A DNA stretch of 64,000 nucleotides, taken from Glossina fuscipes. Its lineage: Eukaryota; Arthropoda; Insecta; Diptera; Glossinidae. Below are positions 1-13,089 of this stretch, one piece after another. Made by a program: the position numbers and the translations under genes. Every line of letters begins with the position of its first letter. Positions within the stretch are counted from its first letter, which is position 1. The stretch lies in the NCBI RefSeq assembly GCF_014805625.2, contig NW_023998454.1, positions 4,407,105 to 4,471,104 on the forward strand, read 5' to 3'. The notes beneath the pieces were generated by a model that saw only the letters and a list, made by a program, of their open reading frames with translations, was not told where the DNA came from and did not search any database.

Positions 1-531
1 GCACCTCTAATCATGGATAATGTCATCGAAAAGTTGGATCTTCAAAGCTACATTGGGAGAAAAGTTAAAGTGAAAATTGCAGAAGGAAATTTACAATACC
101 ATCATCAACACTACTCTTCCATTAACCCTCAATTAACTCCGCCTTTATATCCAACAAGCGTTGAGAAAATCAAGATCCAAACATTTTCGAGAATTCGCCT
201 TCGTCATTCAATTGCAACTTACCAATGGATCTTGAAGAAGTCTTCCTCCCCAATCGGCAATTGTGGACAAATTCTCACTGTAAAGCACATTCTCTGCGAC
301 TGCTTTAACTTTTCCTTGGGTAGAAGTATTGCATTTGAAACGATTAAACTAATGGACATTCTGCAATCAGCTACAGAACAGAATATCAATACAATATATT
401 ACTTTATCAAAACTACTAAGCTCATTATCTACTTTTATAAATTAGCCTGTGTTGCTGGTGCTCAATGTCTTCTTTTCAGTCTAAGAATTTATTTCATTAG
501 TCTAAAATTATAATAATAATAATAATAATAA
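1..531 (+). mobile_element. I-type non-LTR retrotransposon, 3' end (ORF2 C terminus and TAA tail)
   Basis: This is the 3' end of a non-LTR retrotransposon, cut off by the window edge. An open frame from 13 to 510 encodes the part of ORF2 that lies after reverse transcriptase and RNase H. It carries the usual C-terminal pattern of such proteins: an arginine-rich stretch (FSRIRLRHS), then a Cys-X-X-Cys-like NCGQILTVKHILCDC cluster, at about residues 56-98. Right after the stop codon is a short run of TAA repeats (about 511-531), the 3' tail type known for the I clade. A second, inverted copy of the same 3' end lies at 49900-50320, so this is a dispersed family. Whether the upstream part is intact cannot be seen. 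The clade assignment rests on the TAA tail and the cysteine cluster. Confidence 0.72.
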
Positions 532-3204
532 CAGTAGTAAATCTACTGCACAAACCACTGAACTGAGTGAAGCATCCTCGGGAAGCTTTTACACAAGCAC
601 GTAATAAAACAAAACAGATATTTAACACAAATACCAACAATTTATAAACTTTAAAAAAATAGTAAGATCTATCGAAATTTTACTTAATTTTTGAAGAAAT
701 TCTTCTTAGAACTTAGCGTTATTATCGCGGTAAATCACAGTTTTCTACGCGCACAACAAGAAGAAAACACATGACATGTCTGATTGTGCCGGCCGCTTTG
801 CCAAGAGAGAGAAAAAAAGATGGTGCTGAATGTTTAGCACAGTAACACGGCACAATAAAAAAGAAGGCGGCCTTCTGACTTCTTTTAAGTTTTGTATGTG
901 CATGCTTTCAACTGAAAATATATTTTTACGGCTGACAGCTCTCTGCCTACAAAATAAGGAATGATTTTGATTCCTTACAGCTCCGACTTCTACTTATTAA
1001 CTTTTACAGAGCCTTGAAACACGCTTTTAATGAATGCAGTGTAAATTTTTTTACTTTTGTATAGAATTCATGCTTCATTTACTTTTTGTATAGAATTCTA
1101 AGAATTGTAGTTGAATTTATGTTTTTATCGATGGAAAAGGTTGGATTTTTCTGGTCTGGTGCACATATAGCGCGATGTCGATTCGTATAAAGTTGATAAT
1201 ACATTTATATTTTGTATTTAGCAAGCGTATCTGCACTGTTATCTGCAATTACACGTGGTTGGGGGTCTATTCATCGTATTTTCTCTCCTTCCATTTGTTC
1301 GAATTCTAGTTTCGCAGTTTAAAAATTAATTAGCGCTGATAATATAAAGAATTATTCCAGAAGTATATCATTAGTGAACATTTCAATATTTTGTATCGAT
1401 CATAGATTAAGTATTGTATAGCATGGCTTCACCAGATAGAGTCTTGTTATTGATTTGGAAAGTAATTGACCCTGTTTGCCGTCATGTAATATAAATAAAA
1501 ATTTTGTTCAACGCTCTTTGGTGGGTATTTAGTGTCACGAATAAAAGTTTCCTACTAACTACTCTTTGGATTTTTTACATCAAGCATTTAAGTTAGGCAT
1601 TTACTTAGACATTAATATTTTAATCTTTCCTCACAAGATTTCAGATATTTAAACTATTGCAGAAGCATTACTTAGTTAATATGAATTGTTTATAATTTTT
1701 AGTTCATATCATAGTGTCCAATTCGTAGTCAATTAACTACTGCCTACTCATTCAGCAGCACTCCATGGCCCAAAGTATAAATATTATCTGTAACTGTCAC
1801 CGCCGAAAAACCATAGCGTTCTGACCACATGGAAATGTGATCGGTCGTGCATTGAGGCGCTTGCAGCGTTCCTTTGCGATATAAACCTATATGAGACGAG
1901 TTCATGTCCTGAAGATGTTTCTCGCAAATCCTTAAAAGTATAATAATGTCCCTCTCTCGGATCAAAGCGAAAGCACCGATTAAAGAAATCGCATCTTACT
2001 AGCAAATTTGTGTATTCGAAAACAATTTGCTGAATTTGCTGAATTAAAGGGTTCTTTTGAGAAATTCCTTCATCCTATCGATCTGAAATCGATCTGAGGT
2101 GGATAGCAATATTTTAACATTACCTTGCGCAACCCTACTATAGGCGTATTCAAACAGTGCCTATACCATGATTATGTCTACTTCCTCTAATTTAGCATTT
2201 AACTGTGCTTGTTGTGCATAAGCATGAAACGTGTAAGCAGGCAATCTTTGATTCTATTCTTCGGTTCGGACATTAAATCCAAATGATGTTGTTGTTGTAA
2301 GGTTGATAAGGTTGTAATGTAATGAAATTGCCGGGTTATGCAGCAGGGTATATTGATGTCAGTTTTACTTCATAAGGCCGAAAAGTTTACTTTTTGTTCA
2401 GCAGATCACACAAAAATATAGAACCTAAAACAAATCTACCCTTCTCTACTGAGAGTAAATAACTGAGTCTGAGTGTATATAATGTGGTAGGGAACCCGTG
2501 GAGCCCAGCCCAGCTTAGGTAGCGCGATTAGTAAGGATTGTTTTTAAACTGACAAAATTAAGTCTAGATGCTTTTTATAATTAAGCGACCAAGCGGTTGA
2601 AGCAAGCTTAGCCTAGACTCCTGAACAATGTTTTCCGCAACATAACAATACTTTGGACACGTGCATATGTGTTTTGTTGGAAGAATTGTGTAAACATAGC
2701 AGAGATCACACTGCTCCCCATTCGATATTGTGGGGTAACAAGACGTTTGGGAAGTCAGCTAATTTCCTGTTCGAATTGACAAAATTTAGTTTCTGAAATA
2801 TGTATAGACAACGAACTTTACTGAAGTGTTGTTTGGCTTACTATTGCTCACTATTGCTTAAACTAGTTGGGCTCAATAATCGTTGTAAAGTATGGCGAAC
2901 AAATAGTAAGCGCTATCTTACGAACTTTAATAATTTCGCCATCCACGTCCTAGGAAACATCACAATGCCGTAAAGAGGAATAGTGAGTGATTAGCTTCAA
3001 GACGTGCTGATTACATTGCTTCTTGGTTACCTTCCGATCGACATACATTTTATTCAAACCGTCGGGAAAGACGTTCCCACAGTCAGGGTTTTTATGCTTC
3101 TGCTAAGAAAGGGTAACTTGTTTGTTTACATTTTTAGCGGCCGTAACGTTGGTGGTCCTAAATTTTAAATGCAAGATAAAAACATAACAATCGAAGTAAT
3201 GGAA
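532..3204. other. intergenic, no recognised gene
   Basis: AT-rich sequence with no open frame resembling a known family. Short frames on the minus strand at 1744-2005 overlap each other in two frames and look like chance. A short direct duplication of ATCGATCTGA occurs near 2078-2096. Confidence 0.5.
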
Positions 3205-3655
3205 AGGCTTCTCATGGATATATGCTGGGAGGGCCTTTCGGCCCATTCTCTGGCGTTGAGGCAGCTCAACGGCCCAGGAAAACATAAGAAAAATTTATAT
3301 TTACAGGGACTTTTATTATTCACTCTTAAATTTTATATTTATTCGAAGACTAACTCTCAACGACCGTCAAACTAAGACTGACTCTCAAAGGCTCTGAACC
3401 CAGACTAACTCTAAATTATTCTAACTTATTCTACTCTACCGTAGTCTTAACCCATTCTAATTCTATTCCTGTCCCATTCTTATTCTATTCTTGCACTCTA
3501 TTCTTAATCTATTCCTATTCTATTCTTATGCTATTCTTAAGCTATTCCTATTCTATTTTTATGCTATTCTTAAGCTACCTTATTCTAACACTCCCTTCCC
3601 CTCACCAGAGACGGAGAATCCGTGAGGTCAAAACGAGGTATGACTTTGGCTCCTC
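3205..3655 (+). repeat. dispersed repeat family A, copy 1
   Basis: First of four copies of a 400-530 bp non-coding family. It starts near CTGGCGTTGAGGCAGCTCAA and GGCCCAGG, followed by an AAGAAAA stretch and TTTTATTATTC. A pyrimidine-rich tract of degenerate 10-11 bp units of the type CTATTCTTAT follows (about 3415-3590). It ends in a conserved block, AGAGACGGAGAATCCGTGAG, followed by AAAACGAGG. The same start and end blocks occur at 25615-26012, 42664-43200 and, inverted, 43600-44012. No coding capacity is visible. It could be a solo LTR or another non-autonomous element; this is unresolved. Confidence 0.7.
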
Positions 3656-4895
3656 ACAATGCGTATTCAAACATTTAATGTGGTACTTAGTGTATTGGCG
3701 TGAAGAACTCTACGCTGATAAGGTCTTCAAACGCAGACTGCTTGAATACAGACAACACCCATTGTTTTTTCGATCGATTTTGCACGATTCTCCTAAGGTA
3801 ATTTTATTTCATTACATAATGCATAGATTTAACCCTATTTTACTCTGGTATTTCATTTATTTAGCTATGTTAAGCACTTGGAAACCTTTACTCACAACGC
3901 ATGTTTCTTTGATAAATTCCTTCATTAACTAATTTCCAGTTTACCATAACAGATCTACGACCTCTGAGGAATCGAATAAAACACAACACAAGTTTACCAA
4001 AGGTTACAATTTATTGTCGTCCATGGATAAAGTATAAAGGCATGAAGAAAAACATCCAACAAACTGATAAGCTGTTAAAGAAATATAATAAAATAGATTA
4101 TTACTAACCAAATAACATCTAGTGGGTCCTTAGAAGATTTTCGCTATATTTTGTGTCGTATGACCTAATAAAGTTTTTATTTCACAAGGAACATAACTTG
4201 GACGTCTGATTTACATGGAGAGACCACCGGCACCTATGTATACGTGTCAAGAAACTTATTTTAATTTAACTTGTATACTTCCAAACCTCCTTAAACATTT
4301 GCGAAAATATCAAAAACTTTACAAAAAGGGGTAGGGAGATTAGGAAGACGAAACGTCAATTTTGCAAGGTAAGCGGGAACGTAAATATTTTGTGCCCGTT
4401 AAACAACTTCACAAAAATTGCTTTGTAGGTAAAAGATGTTACGCACAATCCCACTTCTTTCAGAGAACTCTAAAGTCACGAAACTAACTGTATGTTGCAA
4501 ACATCACATATTAGATATAAAATAAAAACTTTTTTTTGAATCGAAATTCGGACTTGAAAATTCAAACGCCCTTCTCGCATTTTCAGAAAATTAGTGATTT
4601 CTCGCTCTAAGTAGAACTTTGTAACCTGGTGTGGTACGGTAGAGAGGTCAAATACAAAAGAATACTTCTTTTACGCAGGGTTGCATGCCTCCCCTTTGGT
4701 CTAAAGAAATTGAACAACATTTTTTCTTTTTTCCGAGGCATAACCCAGGACTTTCCAGAAATTCCAGGGTCAAGAAAACTTACAGAAATAAAAAAACTTG
4801 CACCAGCGTGTTTCTTTAATAACCAATTTCAATCAGTTTTCCAACAAATGCACTGAAATATTGCGCCGTCTGGAAAGTAAAAAAGGATATTTGCT
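3656..4895. other. intergenic, no recognised gene
   Basis: AT-rich, non-coding in appearance. The 134-codon open frame across 3528-3932 begins inside the CTATTC tract of repeat A and reads as low-complexity translation; I do not call it a gene. Confidence 0.45.
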
Positions 4896-5210
4896 ACTCT
4901 CCTCTCTTTTTATTCTTTGATACCCGTATCGACGGGATTATGAAAAAACAAATTCATAATGCCTCGACGACCGGCTTATTTAATTTAGAATTAATTTAGA
5001 ATTTAGCATTTAGCTTATTGGATTCTACTCCCCAAGCTCGCTTATTTGATATCGACGGGATTGTTAAGAAAAAATTAATTCATCAACTTGTGAAGTCCGC
5101 CACAAGTTATTTAGAATTAACATGCTAATATGATTATACTCTGCTCCCCAAGCCCTCTAATTTGACACCCATTTCGGCGGCATTGTTGAAAAACACGTTG
5201 ATTTAATACT
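4896..5210 (+). repeat. dispersed repeat family B, partial tandem trimer
   Basis: Three head-to-tail partial units start at about 4916, 5045 and 5161. Each begins TTTGATACCC or a close variant, followed by ATCGACGGGATT or a close variant and then an A-rich block with ATTAATTCATC. Units are separated by a shared CTACTCCCCAAGC-type segment. Spacing is 129 then 116 bp. The same module begins the longer family B copies at 20262 and 55035, where it occurs only once. Confidence 0.65.
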
Positions 5211-6959
5211 TAGACTAAAGGAAAAGAAAAAGATTCGCCACCATGTAGCGGCCGCTATTATGAATACTCAGCAAATTTGACTCCACTATTTTGCTTCGTT
5301 ATCATCGCTAAACAAAGGCACATACATGCCAACATGACCTAGCGTTAGAAGTGCTCGAAATATCAATCAACAAGTTCCGATCAGATTTTCATTGTGGCAG
5401 TCGCCAATTTCAATACAAGCGAAAATTTTCTTTTTCATTTTCATCGTAAATGAAGGTACGCGTAAAAATGCAAGAAAAGTCAGTCATTTTAAAGTGCCCG
5501 AAATATCAATTGGACAATTGAAAAAACGTAAAATGAATAAAAAATATGAAGTTAAGGTGATCGGACTTTTTTAATAGGAATTTTAATTCTGTTAAATTAA
5601 GGTTCCGCTGTAACTGTTTACTTTTACTCGACTTCTCGAAATATTTTCTAAATAAAGTCATGTTTATTAATTGAGCTTGCAAGTGTGAGAGAGCCTGAGA
5701 AATTAGGAAAGAAAAGATTTATTAAGTGCATGCGTTTTAAGAAATAACACCGAGTGAGCCCTTTCTAATTGCAAATCTATTCTGATTAAATGGCTATAAA
5801 TTTTTTTATCTCCGACTACCATAATATTTGGAATAGTCCTTCTCATTTGCAAATGCTCTTTAAGAAGTTAATTCCGGATACTTATAAGTCTAAGTTGTTG
5901 TTTTATAATTATTGGCTCCATAAGTTGCTTAGGTGTACGCTGGAAAACTTTGTCTTTTGGACGTTAATTACAATGAACCTGTCGCCACCAATATATCTTA
6001 AACTTTAACGGTCAATTGGGAAGAGTAATAGAATGAATAGAAAAAGCATCGCTAGTGGTATTAGATCGCTTGCTGCAATCTTTTGTCAAATTTTTCGATT
6101 TAAACGATGTCGAGAGAAAGAATAACAATAGAAAATTAGAGTTTCAGCAACTGTTTGCTCCTTTATCATTTTCAACTTTATCTGGGGTGAATATACGTAT
6201 CGTGAGCGAAATAGATCGCTATGTAGCAGTATACGTTAAAATTTTAGGTTTAATCGTAGAACTGTCAGTATTTAATGAGTATCGCATGCATCTATAATTC
6301 TTTTTATATTGCTTGCCAGCAGCAGTAATTTTACCCACTTTTATTTCAAAAATTGCTATTGTACCATTTGCAAATATATTTAACATTGTTGATTATGTCA
6401 TACTTGGACAATTGACAAATTTGGACAAATGATTTACTCCTAGCAATGCATTTGTGATGGAGCGGTTCCGAATATTCTTCTTTTTTTATGCAAATTTTAA
6501 AAAACAGTAGTGAACAAAAGACCACACTACCTGCTAAGCGTGAAGGTGAGCTCATGTATAAACACACCATGTAATTTCAATTGACTGAATATAGTTTATT
6601 TACAATTTAATTAACAATTTTTCTCGGAAAAACGCGTAAAGCAATTCTATAATTTCATTTTGTATGTTATGAGGCAGTTTCTAAGCCTTATGAATTTAGA
6701 TATTCGAGAATGTGTTGCTTCATCTGTCATTTTGTAATTAGGCATAGAAATGTAAAGGTGAGCGGAGTATGGTATATATAAGCGTTAAATTTGTGGCCAC
6801 ACCTTTGTATTATTTAAATCTGTCTATCCGTCTATCATTGTTTATGATACCTGCTATACGTTTTATTCTATAAGGAGACGTTATATAAACAATAATACAA
6901 AGCAGTGGCAGATATTTCTACACAAACTAAAATCGCGGCCAGAAGCGTACTTCAATAAC
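5211..6959. other. intergenic, no recognised gene
   Basis: AT-rich sequence with only short, low-complexity frames (5392-5574, 5790-6008, 6055-6297). None resembles a family I know, and none shows splice signals placing it in a larger gene. Confidence 0.45.
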
Positions 6960-7115
6960 TTTTTTTCTCTTATACCCAATTGCGATTATCGGTGCAAATG
7001 TTTGTAATGGGTAGGATGGCATGGAAGTCTTCATTTGATAGTATCAATCGATTTAGAAACATTTTCCAAATCGTTTTAAGACTCTCCGTACAACTACTTG
7101 CGTAATAACTGTCAA
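6960..7115 (+). repeat. local duplication C, copy 1
   Basis: About 150 bp containing TTATACCCAA, TTTGTAATGGGTAGGATGGC and AGTATCAATCGATTTAGAAA. It recurs in diverged form at 7825-7985, which indicates a local duplication or two copies of one dispersed element. No coding potential is evident. Confidence 0.6.
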
Positions 7116-7764
7116 ACTGTATGTTGTGACACAACGCAAACGGATAAATGATTGCGTGCATGTGTCCAATTGACTTGACGGGGTCACCACATGGTCAATG
7201 GCGTTTTGGAGTCTTGACCAACGATGACAATACCTAATTGGTTGGCATGATTCGACCAAACGTTTCGTCAGGTCGTACCAACTGATTTGAGTTGTTTCTT
7301 CCAGCACTTGAACTGGAAGGGACAAGAAAGATAACAAGCGATCAATGTGGGCAATGACAATGACAAAGTTTTATTGGTACAAACATGGAATATAAATTAC
7401 AATTGTTATAAACTAACACAGAATTATTCTCCTATATACTATAATAAACAAATATATAAAATTATGCACTTGCATTTTTGCATTTGTTTATCCAGAAATA
7501 TGAACAGCATGAAGTGTGTCACACAAATGCAACATAAGCAAATTAATATAAACAACAGCGACACAGTTCAAGGTCTCGATTATATAATCAGCGGTATTGT
7601 TGTATATGGTCAGTTATATCAAAACAGACAAACACAGACAAACACATGATTATGCAAATGTAAGTGCACGGACAATCGAACATCGTTATGTTACAAAATT
7701 GAATAAAAATATATATTTTAACTGAACAGATACAATATTTAATAAAAGTATATACTTAAACTAA
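7116..7764. other. intergenic between duplication C copies
   Basis: Holds short overlapping frames on both strands (7053-7337 minus, 7347-7649 plus), neither recognisable. A repeated ACAGACAAACACAGACAAAC stretch sits near 7623-7645. Confidence 0.4.
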
Positions 7765-8050
7765 ACAGTGTAGTTGTAAATCTCTGTAAGTCCCAAGTTT
7801 GAAAACGAAAAGCGTCTTCAATAATTCCTTTCTTTATACCCAACAGCTATGGTCGGTGCAAGTGTTTGTAATGGGTAAGATGGCATGAAAGTGTTCATGT
7901 GATAGTATCAATCGATTTAGAAACATTCCCTAAATCCTTTTAAGTCTGGCCGTTTATCTGCTTGCGTAATATCTGGCAAAGTGTAATTGTAAATTACTGC
8001 AAGTCCCAAGTTTCAATATGAAAATAATTGATATATTTTATATTTCTAAA
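7765..8050 (+). repeat. local duplication C, copy 2 with flanking duplicated segment
   Basis: Positions 7825-7985 repeat the 6960-7115 segment with many substitutions. The short block GTAAATCTCTGTAAGTCCCA (about 7776) recurs in variant form at about 7987 (GTAAATTACTGCAAGTCCCA), flanking the copy on both sides. The flanking duplication suggests an element insertion or unequal exchange; which one cannot be decided from sequence alone. Confidence 0.55.
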
Positions 8051-9137
8051 CAGAAAGTATTGCGCGGCAGTATTTCTATTTATAAAACGAATGCAAAAAA
8101 TTTTAGTATGGTGAAATAATTTTTGACTAAATCCATATGGACGTGTTTATCCTTTATCCGCCAACAAGGTGTAAGCAACGTTTGGATAACGAATCTATAT
8201 ATGCTTTGTGTATATATATATAAATGTACTCGATATTTTACTTGGCAAATAGACGTAATTTTTAGTTTTTTGTCTTATATGTTGGTATTTAGAGAAAGAA
8301 TAAAATCAGCCAAAGTCGTCTGACTTGTCTGATTATAAGGTTCTTATTTTTTTTTCTCATAACTTCATCAGTTATAACGTTCTCGTCAAAAAAACTAAAT
8401 AAAAATTTCCATCTTTCTACACAGAGAGCACCTATTCATTGGGTGGCATGATATAAGTAATTATGGGTTTTAAAAGCAGAAGACACGAAATGGTTTGCCA
8501 TATTGTTCGATCTAAACAGTAAACTGAAGAAATCGAATCAATTAAAATAATTTCCATTGTTATAAACAAGAATGGATGAATTGATATAAAAATAACAAAT
8601 ATGTCTGGACAGTAACAAAATGTGTATGCAGCACCCGTATCCAATTGGCTCCGCATGCTTTCATATCAATATATTAATGTTAGCTAAAAATACGATTTGG
8701 ATAATCAGAAAACAATGAGCAAAATAAGATAAAGAAAAGTTTGCAGGTGAGGAGAGTGTACCAATTGCACCGTCTGAACCCATTTTGTTGATGCATCGTT
8801 TTTCAACCTGCTTGCGTCTCAAAACCGCATATGTTCATGAAGACCACTACAATCAAATTTAAAGTCACTTCGACCGACTTTCGCACTGGATGCACATTTA
8901 TAAAATCCAAAACAACAAATAGATGAGCTCAAAGAAAACTTCATCTCTTGATTTTAACTGCTAAAGCTATCTAACTGATCGCACGTGTATGTTCATTCTT
9001 ATTAATCCTTTCTGGATGAATATTGTGCAGTTTTTCTACTTACATTTTCGATCATATTTTATGCACGCGTATACTACACTACCTTGTTGCACTTTTATTT
9101 GCGTGTAGATGAGTGCATGTTCACAAGTGATAAGGGT
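8051..9137. other. intergenic, no recognised gene
   Basis: AT-rich, with short TA runs near 8210-8223. No gene-like frame is supported. Confidence 0.45.
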
Positions 9138-9240
9138 ATTTAAATTCACTTTAATTCATAAATAAGCAAATTAGTTTATTTGCCAGTGATTAAATTCACT
9201 TTGATTAGTAGATAAGCAAATTACTTTGTTTGTCGCTGAT
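9138..9240 (+). repeat. two-unit tandem duplication
   Basis: Two adjacent units of about 50 bp share AAATTCACTTT, then AATTCATAAATAAGCAAATTA (unit 1) or GATTAGTAGATAAGCAAATT (unit 2), followed by a TTTGTTTG-like end. Non-coding. Confidence 0.65.
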
Positions 9241-12200
9241 CAACTTGTTTTTGCAAATATTCTAAGGCATATGCGATTGCTATCCACTATAAAGATGAAT
9301 AATTAATGAAGTGAATATTTTTATAAGCAACTATTATAAAAGTGACGTACGGAGTTATAAGATTAGTATTTTTTAATGAAAAGATTAGTATTTTCAAATG
9401 AAGAAAAAATATTTTACCACGATAATAAACACAAGGAATAAACACAAGGAGATTTATAAAACTCCACGGAACCGGTTTTATTTATGTATTTTTAATTGTT
9501 TCATTTATTTACATATGAAATTCATAAACAGCCGAAATAGATAAAAAGCCTAACTCGATTGACTCTTAAAAGTAAATTTTATGCTAATTATTACTAAAAT
9601 CTAAAATAAAGTATNNNNNNNNNNAAAATTTCTGAACTCAAATAAAGCAAGAAAAGATTTCGCTTATTTTTCCTACACCTCCTCCGACAAATTCGTCCTA
9701 CGCAGAGATTTAACGAACGTTTTAAACGCTTACAGTCTCTTCTAACTATAATTTTATAAGGACATTCATTTTGTGCACTTTTCTAATCTCTTCTGCGTTT
9801 TCTATTCTTTCTGAATCCAAAAGGCTGGCAAAGCGAAGAATTCATTATTCTTTAATTAGTTAGTGCTCCTGACTTCTTGGTGCACTTAAATTTTGTCTCA
9901 AAAATTAAGCGATGGCAGGTATATTCGTGAAAAACAGACCTGCTTTTTTTACCTGTTTCACAATAAGAATGAGATAAATGTGGAAGTTTAAATGAATGGA
10001 TGTTGTAAGCACCTGTAAGAAGAAAAGATTTATTATCTCTGTCACATATAGAATCTTTCTCACCTTTACGCATTTTTATTACATTACCGTTGAAACTTAT
10101 CTTCACTTAATATATTAGGAGATGATACCGCAGAAATGACTTGATGATAATTTTGCCCGTAAAGTTATGTGTTTCGATACTTTGCGTGAGTGCTAAATGA
10201 ACATCTTGTTCTTCAAAATGAAACGTTTATGCCTTACTCAGGGTGTATAGGATTCTAAGCAACGATCAAATAAAGTTAACATTTTGCAGCAATCTACAGG
10301 TTATTATTTCTTGCGGATGAATGAGTTTGTGGAGCCAGGAATAATACTAATAGAATTGAAAAATTGCCAATAAAAGGTCTTTAAGACATTTCGCTTACAT
10401 CATTTTTCTTTCATTAATTTTACATTTCATTCGCTGACAATAATAATCTCGCATTTCTCAGAGCTGAACAGGCTTCCAGTTTAAATGCGTGCACTTCAGA
10501 GAAATTCCAAACTTGAAAGCATGCGCTCTATAAAGGTCTTTATTAGAAGTAAAAAGAGCTTATTGGGCCAAAGTTTATTTGTACGTCACCTTTCTACATG
10601 TCAACAAACAGCAAAAATCTCTAAAGAGAGAGAGGTTTTTTAATATTTACAGCCTAAGTCTGAGCAACATCACAGACACGTCAACACAACTTTTTTGTGT
10701 TGCGTTTGATATAAACTTAAAACAGCTATGACTTATTGGTGAATAGGAACCGCATAAACGCACAAAAAAAGGCCGCACAAAAACAGATTTGAGTGTAAAT
10801 GATGATTTGCGAGGATTTTTTTTGAAGACTCATTGAAATAGGAAAAAACAATTTTATAGTACATACAGTATTTACAAGAATATTGGAAATATTTCAAAGG
10901 CTTGACAAAAATTGTTCAAAACTGAAATGCTCAAGAAATATGTCTCTGCGAATGCACTTGACTTAAACTCATTTCTCATCATGAACGTCATTAGTGTTTC
11001 AGCTGCGATTGGCTTTGTACTACACAAAAAGTATTTTTTCCCAATTTTCACAATGTGTGACGTAACCAAAGAAGTTGCATTAAATTTTGTTTTGCGAAAT
11101 CAAATGAGATTAGACTTGGATGTACACATATGACTGGGAAACAACTGATTAATCTAATCTAATTTTCGTTGATCAAAAAAAAAAAAAACAAGAGAACGGA
11201 AGTTATATCCGGCTGGGGCCGAATTTTGTACACACACCACTATTCACTTACCATGCTACTTTAGGATAACATTGATGGTTCATGTTGTTATTATTTGGTT
11301 GGTATTAAGGACTTTTAGATATTTTGGGTCAATTACTAGTAAGAATAACCAATTTCTTTTACCCTATCTGTAATTTATATGTATAAACACTTTTTAGAAA
11401 AACTTGAATACATTGGTCTCCACTTGCTTTTTACTTTTCTACACAATGCAATTGCGGGAATGCGTAATGAAGGTAGAAGCATTTAATTTTATTCGGAGAC
11501 TTAACAAACACAGGTGTCTTCTTATTATTTCCCTAGGCGGAAAAACTTCCGGCAAAGCCAGTATACAAATGAAAAAGGATAGAGTCCGGGCAAGAAGGCG
11601 TTGGCCATCGAATCTTAATTTGGTTTATAGGCGGGATGGACATGCTAAGGTTCTTTTTCACAAAACCGTAAGCTTACATGGACTTTTAAACGATGTCAAA
11701 GGCGAAAGATATTATCGAATTTGATCTATTTCGTAGAAACATGACCTCTGTCAGCTGAAGGCTACGATACTCTAGAATTAATTGTGAACATCCAGGAATT
11801 TTAATTCAACTACAAAGTAAACACCAAAGAGGCGAAGTTAGAATTCGTACACAGAAAATTCATTTACAGCGGAGGGACTATTTAACCAGGGGTATAATTA
11901 TACTTTTACGGACTAATGATGAAATCCCAAAGCATGTTAAATAAAATAAATGGATTCACATGAAGCAATTTCATGTACGACATAGGGGAAATTTGATGGA
12001 GAGTATAAGCATAGTTTTACGGACTAATGAAGATAACCCACGTTTTATATTCCTAGACGAGTTTAACATGAGCCATAAGCTCGCAGATGCTGAATAATAA
12101 CCATTTCTTCTCTACTTTGCATAGAGTTTCAACGACAACGTTCATGCAGGATCATCTCGATTGAGCGTTTTCTAATGTGAGCGCACAGAATTAATAATCT

Positions 12201-12910
12201 CTGAGACTCCCTATGACCATAACTCTGGACTAATTATGGGTTTGTAGTTCAATTTAGTTTCTAATCAAATATGAATAAAAATACCGATTTCTATCAATTC
12301 ATGCTTTAAGAATGTAATTTTTATGTTAGTGATAAAACTTTTACATGCAAGATACTCCTATGAAAATATCTATACAATTTTTGTAATGAATTGATCAAAC
12401 AACGTTACAATATTGTTAATCTTAATAGTAGTGAACCAAGTTGTTTTGGAGATAAAAATTTACCTAGAGCTCTGATGGTTAGAGAAATAGAATGTGGAGC
12501 GAGTCCACGCTTTGGAGCAAGCAAAGATTGAAATTGCTATGAAACTTGAATTGGTAGACAATGTCCTCCTAACACCATTTTCTTAGAATGAAAGTTTGGG
12601 TCCTCTCACTATTGGATACTCCGAGTATAAAGCAAACTTACTGCAGCAGTGTACCGCGACAGAGTCTAAAACAGTTACAACGGTTCTCGAACTAGGGCTC
12701 CAAGTAGCATGCAGTAAGAATTGTTGAAGGCTAAATCTCACAAAGCATGAATCTGTTATAGAAGTAGTTATGTATCGGGCTATAAAATGTTAGCCAGATA
12801 TCTTACATTGCGAAATTAGCGCAAAAGGGTAGTGATCCGAATTTGTTTTAATGACATGTTTTAAGATACTTGGCAGGTTGATAAAAAATCTCATGCTGAG
12901 TTCCTGTCGT
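9241..12910. other. intergenic, contains a scaffold gap
   Basis: AT-rich, with a 10-N assembly gap at 9615-9624. The 106-codon frame at 11404-11724 (+) is unusually basic in its second half but matches nothing I recognise and lacks supporting splice or start context; the 73-codon frame at 10912-11133 is likewise unsupported. A poly-A run lies near 11178. Confidence 0.45.
9615..9624. other. assembly gap (10 N)
   Basis: Ten unresolved bases mark a scaffold join of unknown real length, so continuity of features across it cannot be assumed. Confidence 0.99.
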
Positions 12911-13058
12911 ATTCATTTATTTATTTATTTATTTCAAATTGGTTATAAAAAAAATTTCAACTAATCACTAGAAGAAACTTCAAAACCAACCAAAACTTAA
13001 ACTTTAAACTAAAACTACTGCAAAAAGAAAGAAACAAATTAATAATAATGATGATAAT
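12911..13058. repeat. simple repeats (TTTA)n and A-rich tract
   Basis: A short (TTTA)n run near 12914-12935 is followed by an A-rich stretch and an AATAATAATGATGATAATAA-like tract ending about 13065. It borders the LINE remnant that follows. Confidence 0.6.
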
Positions 13059-13089
13059 AATAATGCCAATATAAGAAAATAATCAGTAA

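Noticed and set aside
3528..3932. 134-codon open frame on the plus strand
   Set aside because: It begins in the CTATTCTTAT tract of repeat A and reads as low-complexity Leu/Phe/Ser/Tyr; no motif and no splice context.
11404..11724. 106-codon basic frame
   Set aside because: No recognisable domain, no promoter or splice signals, and isolated in AT-rich DNA; left as intergenic.
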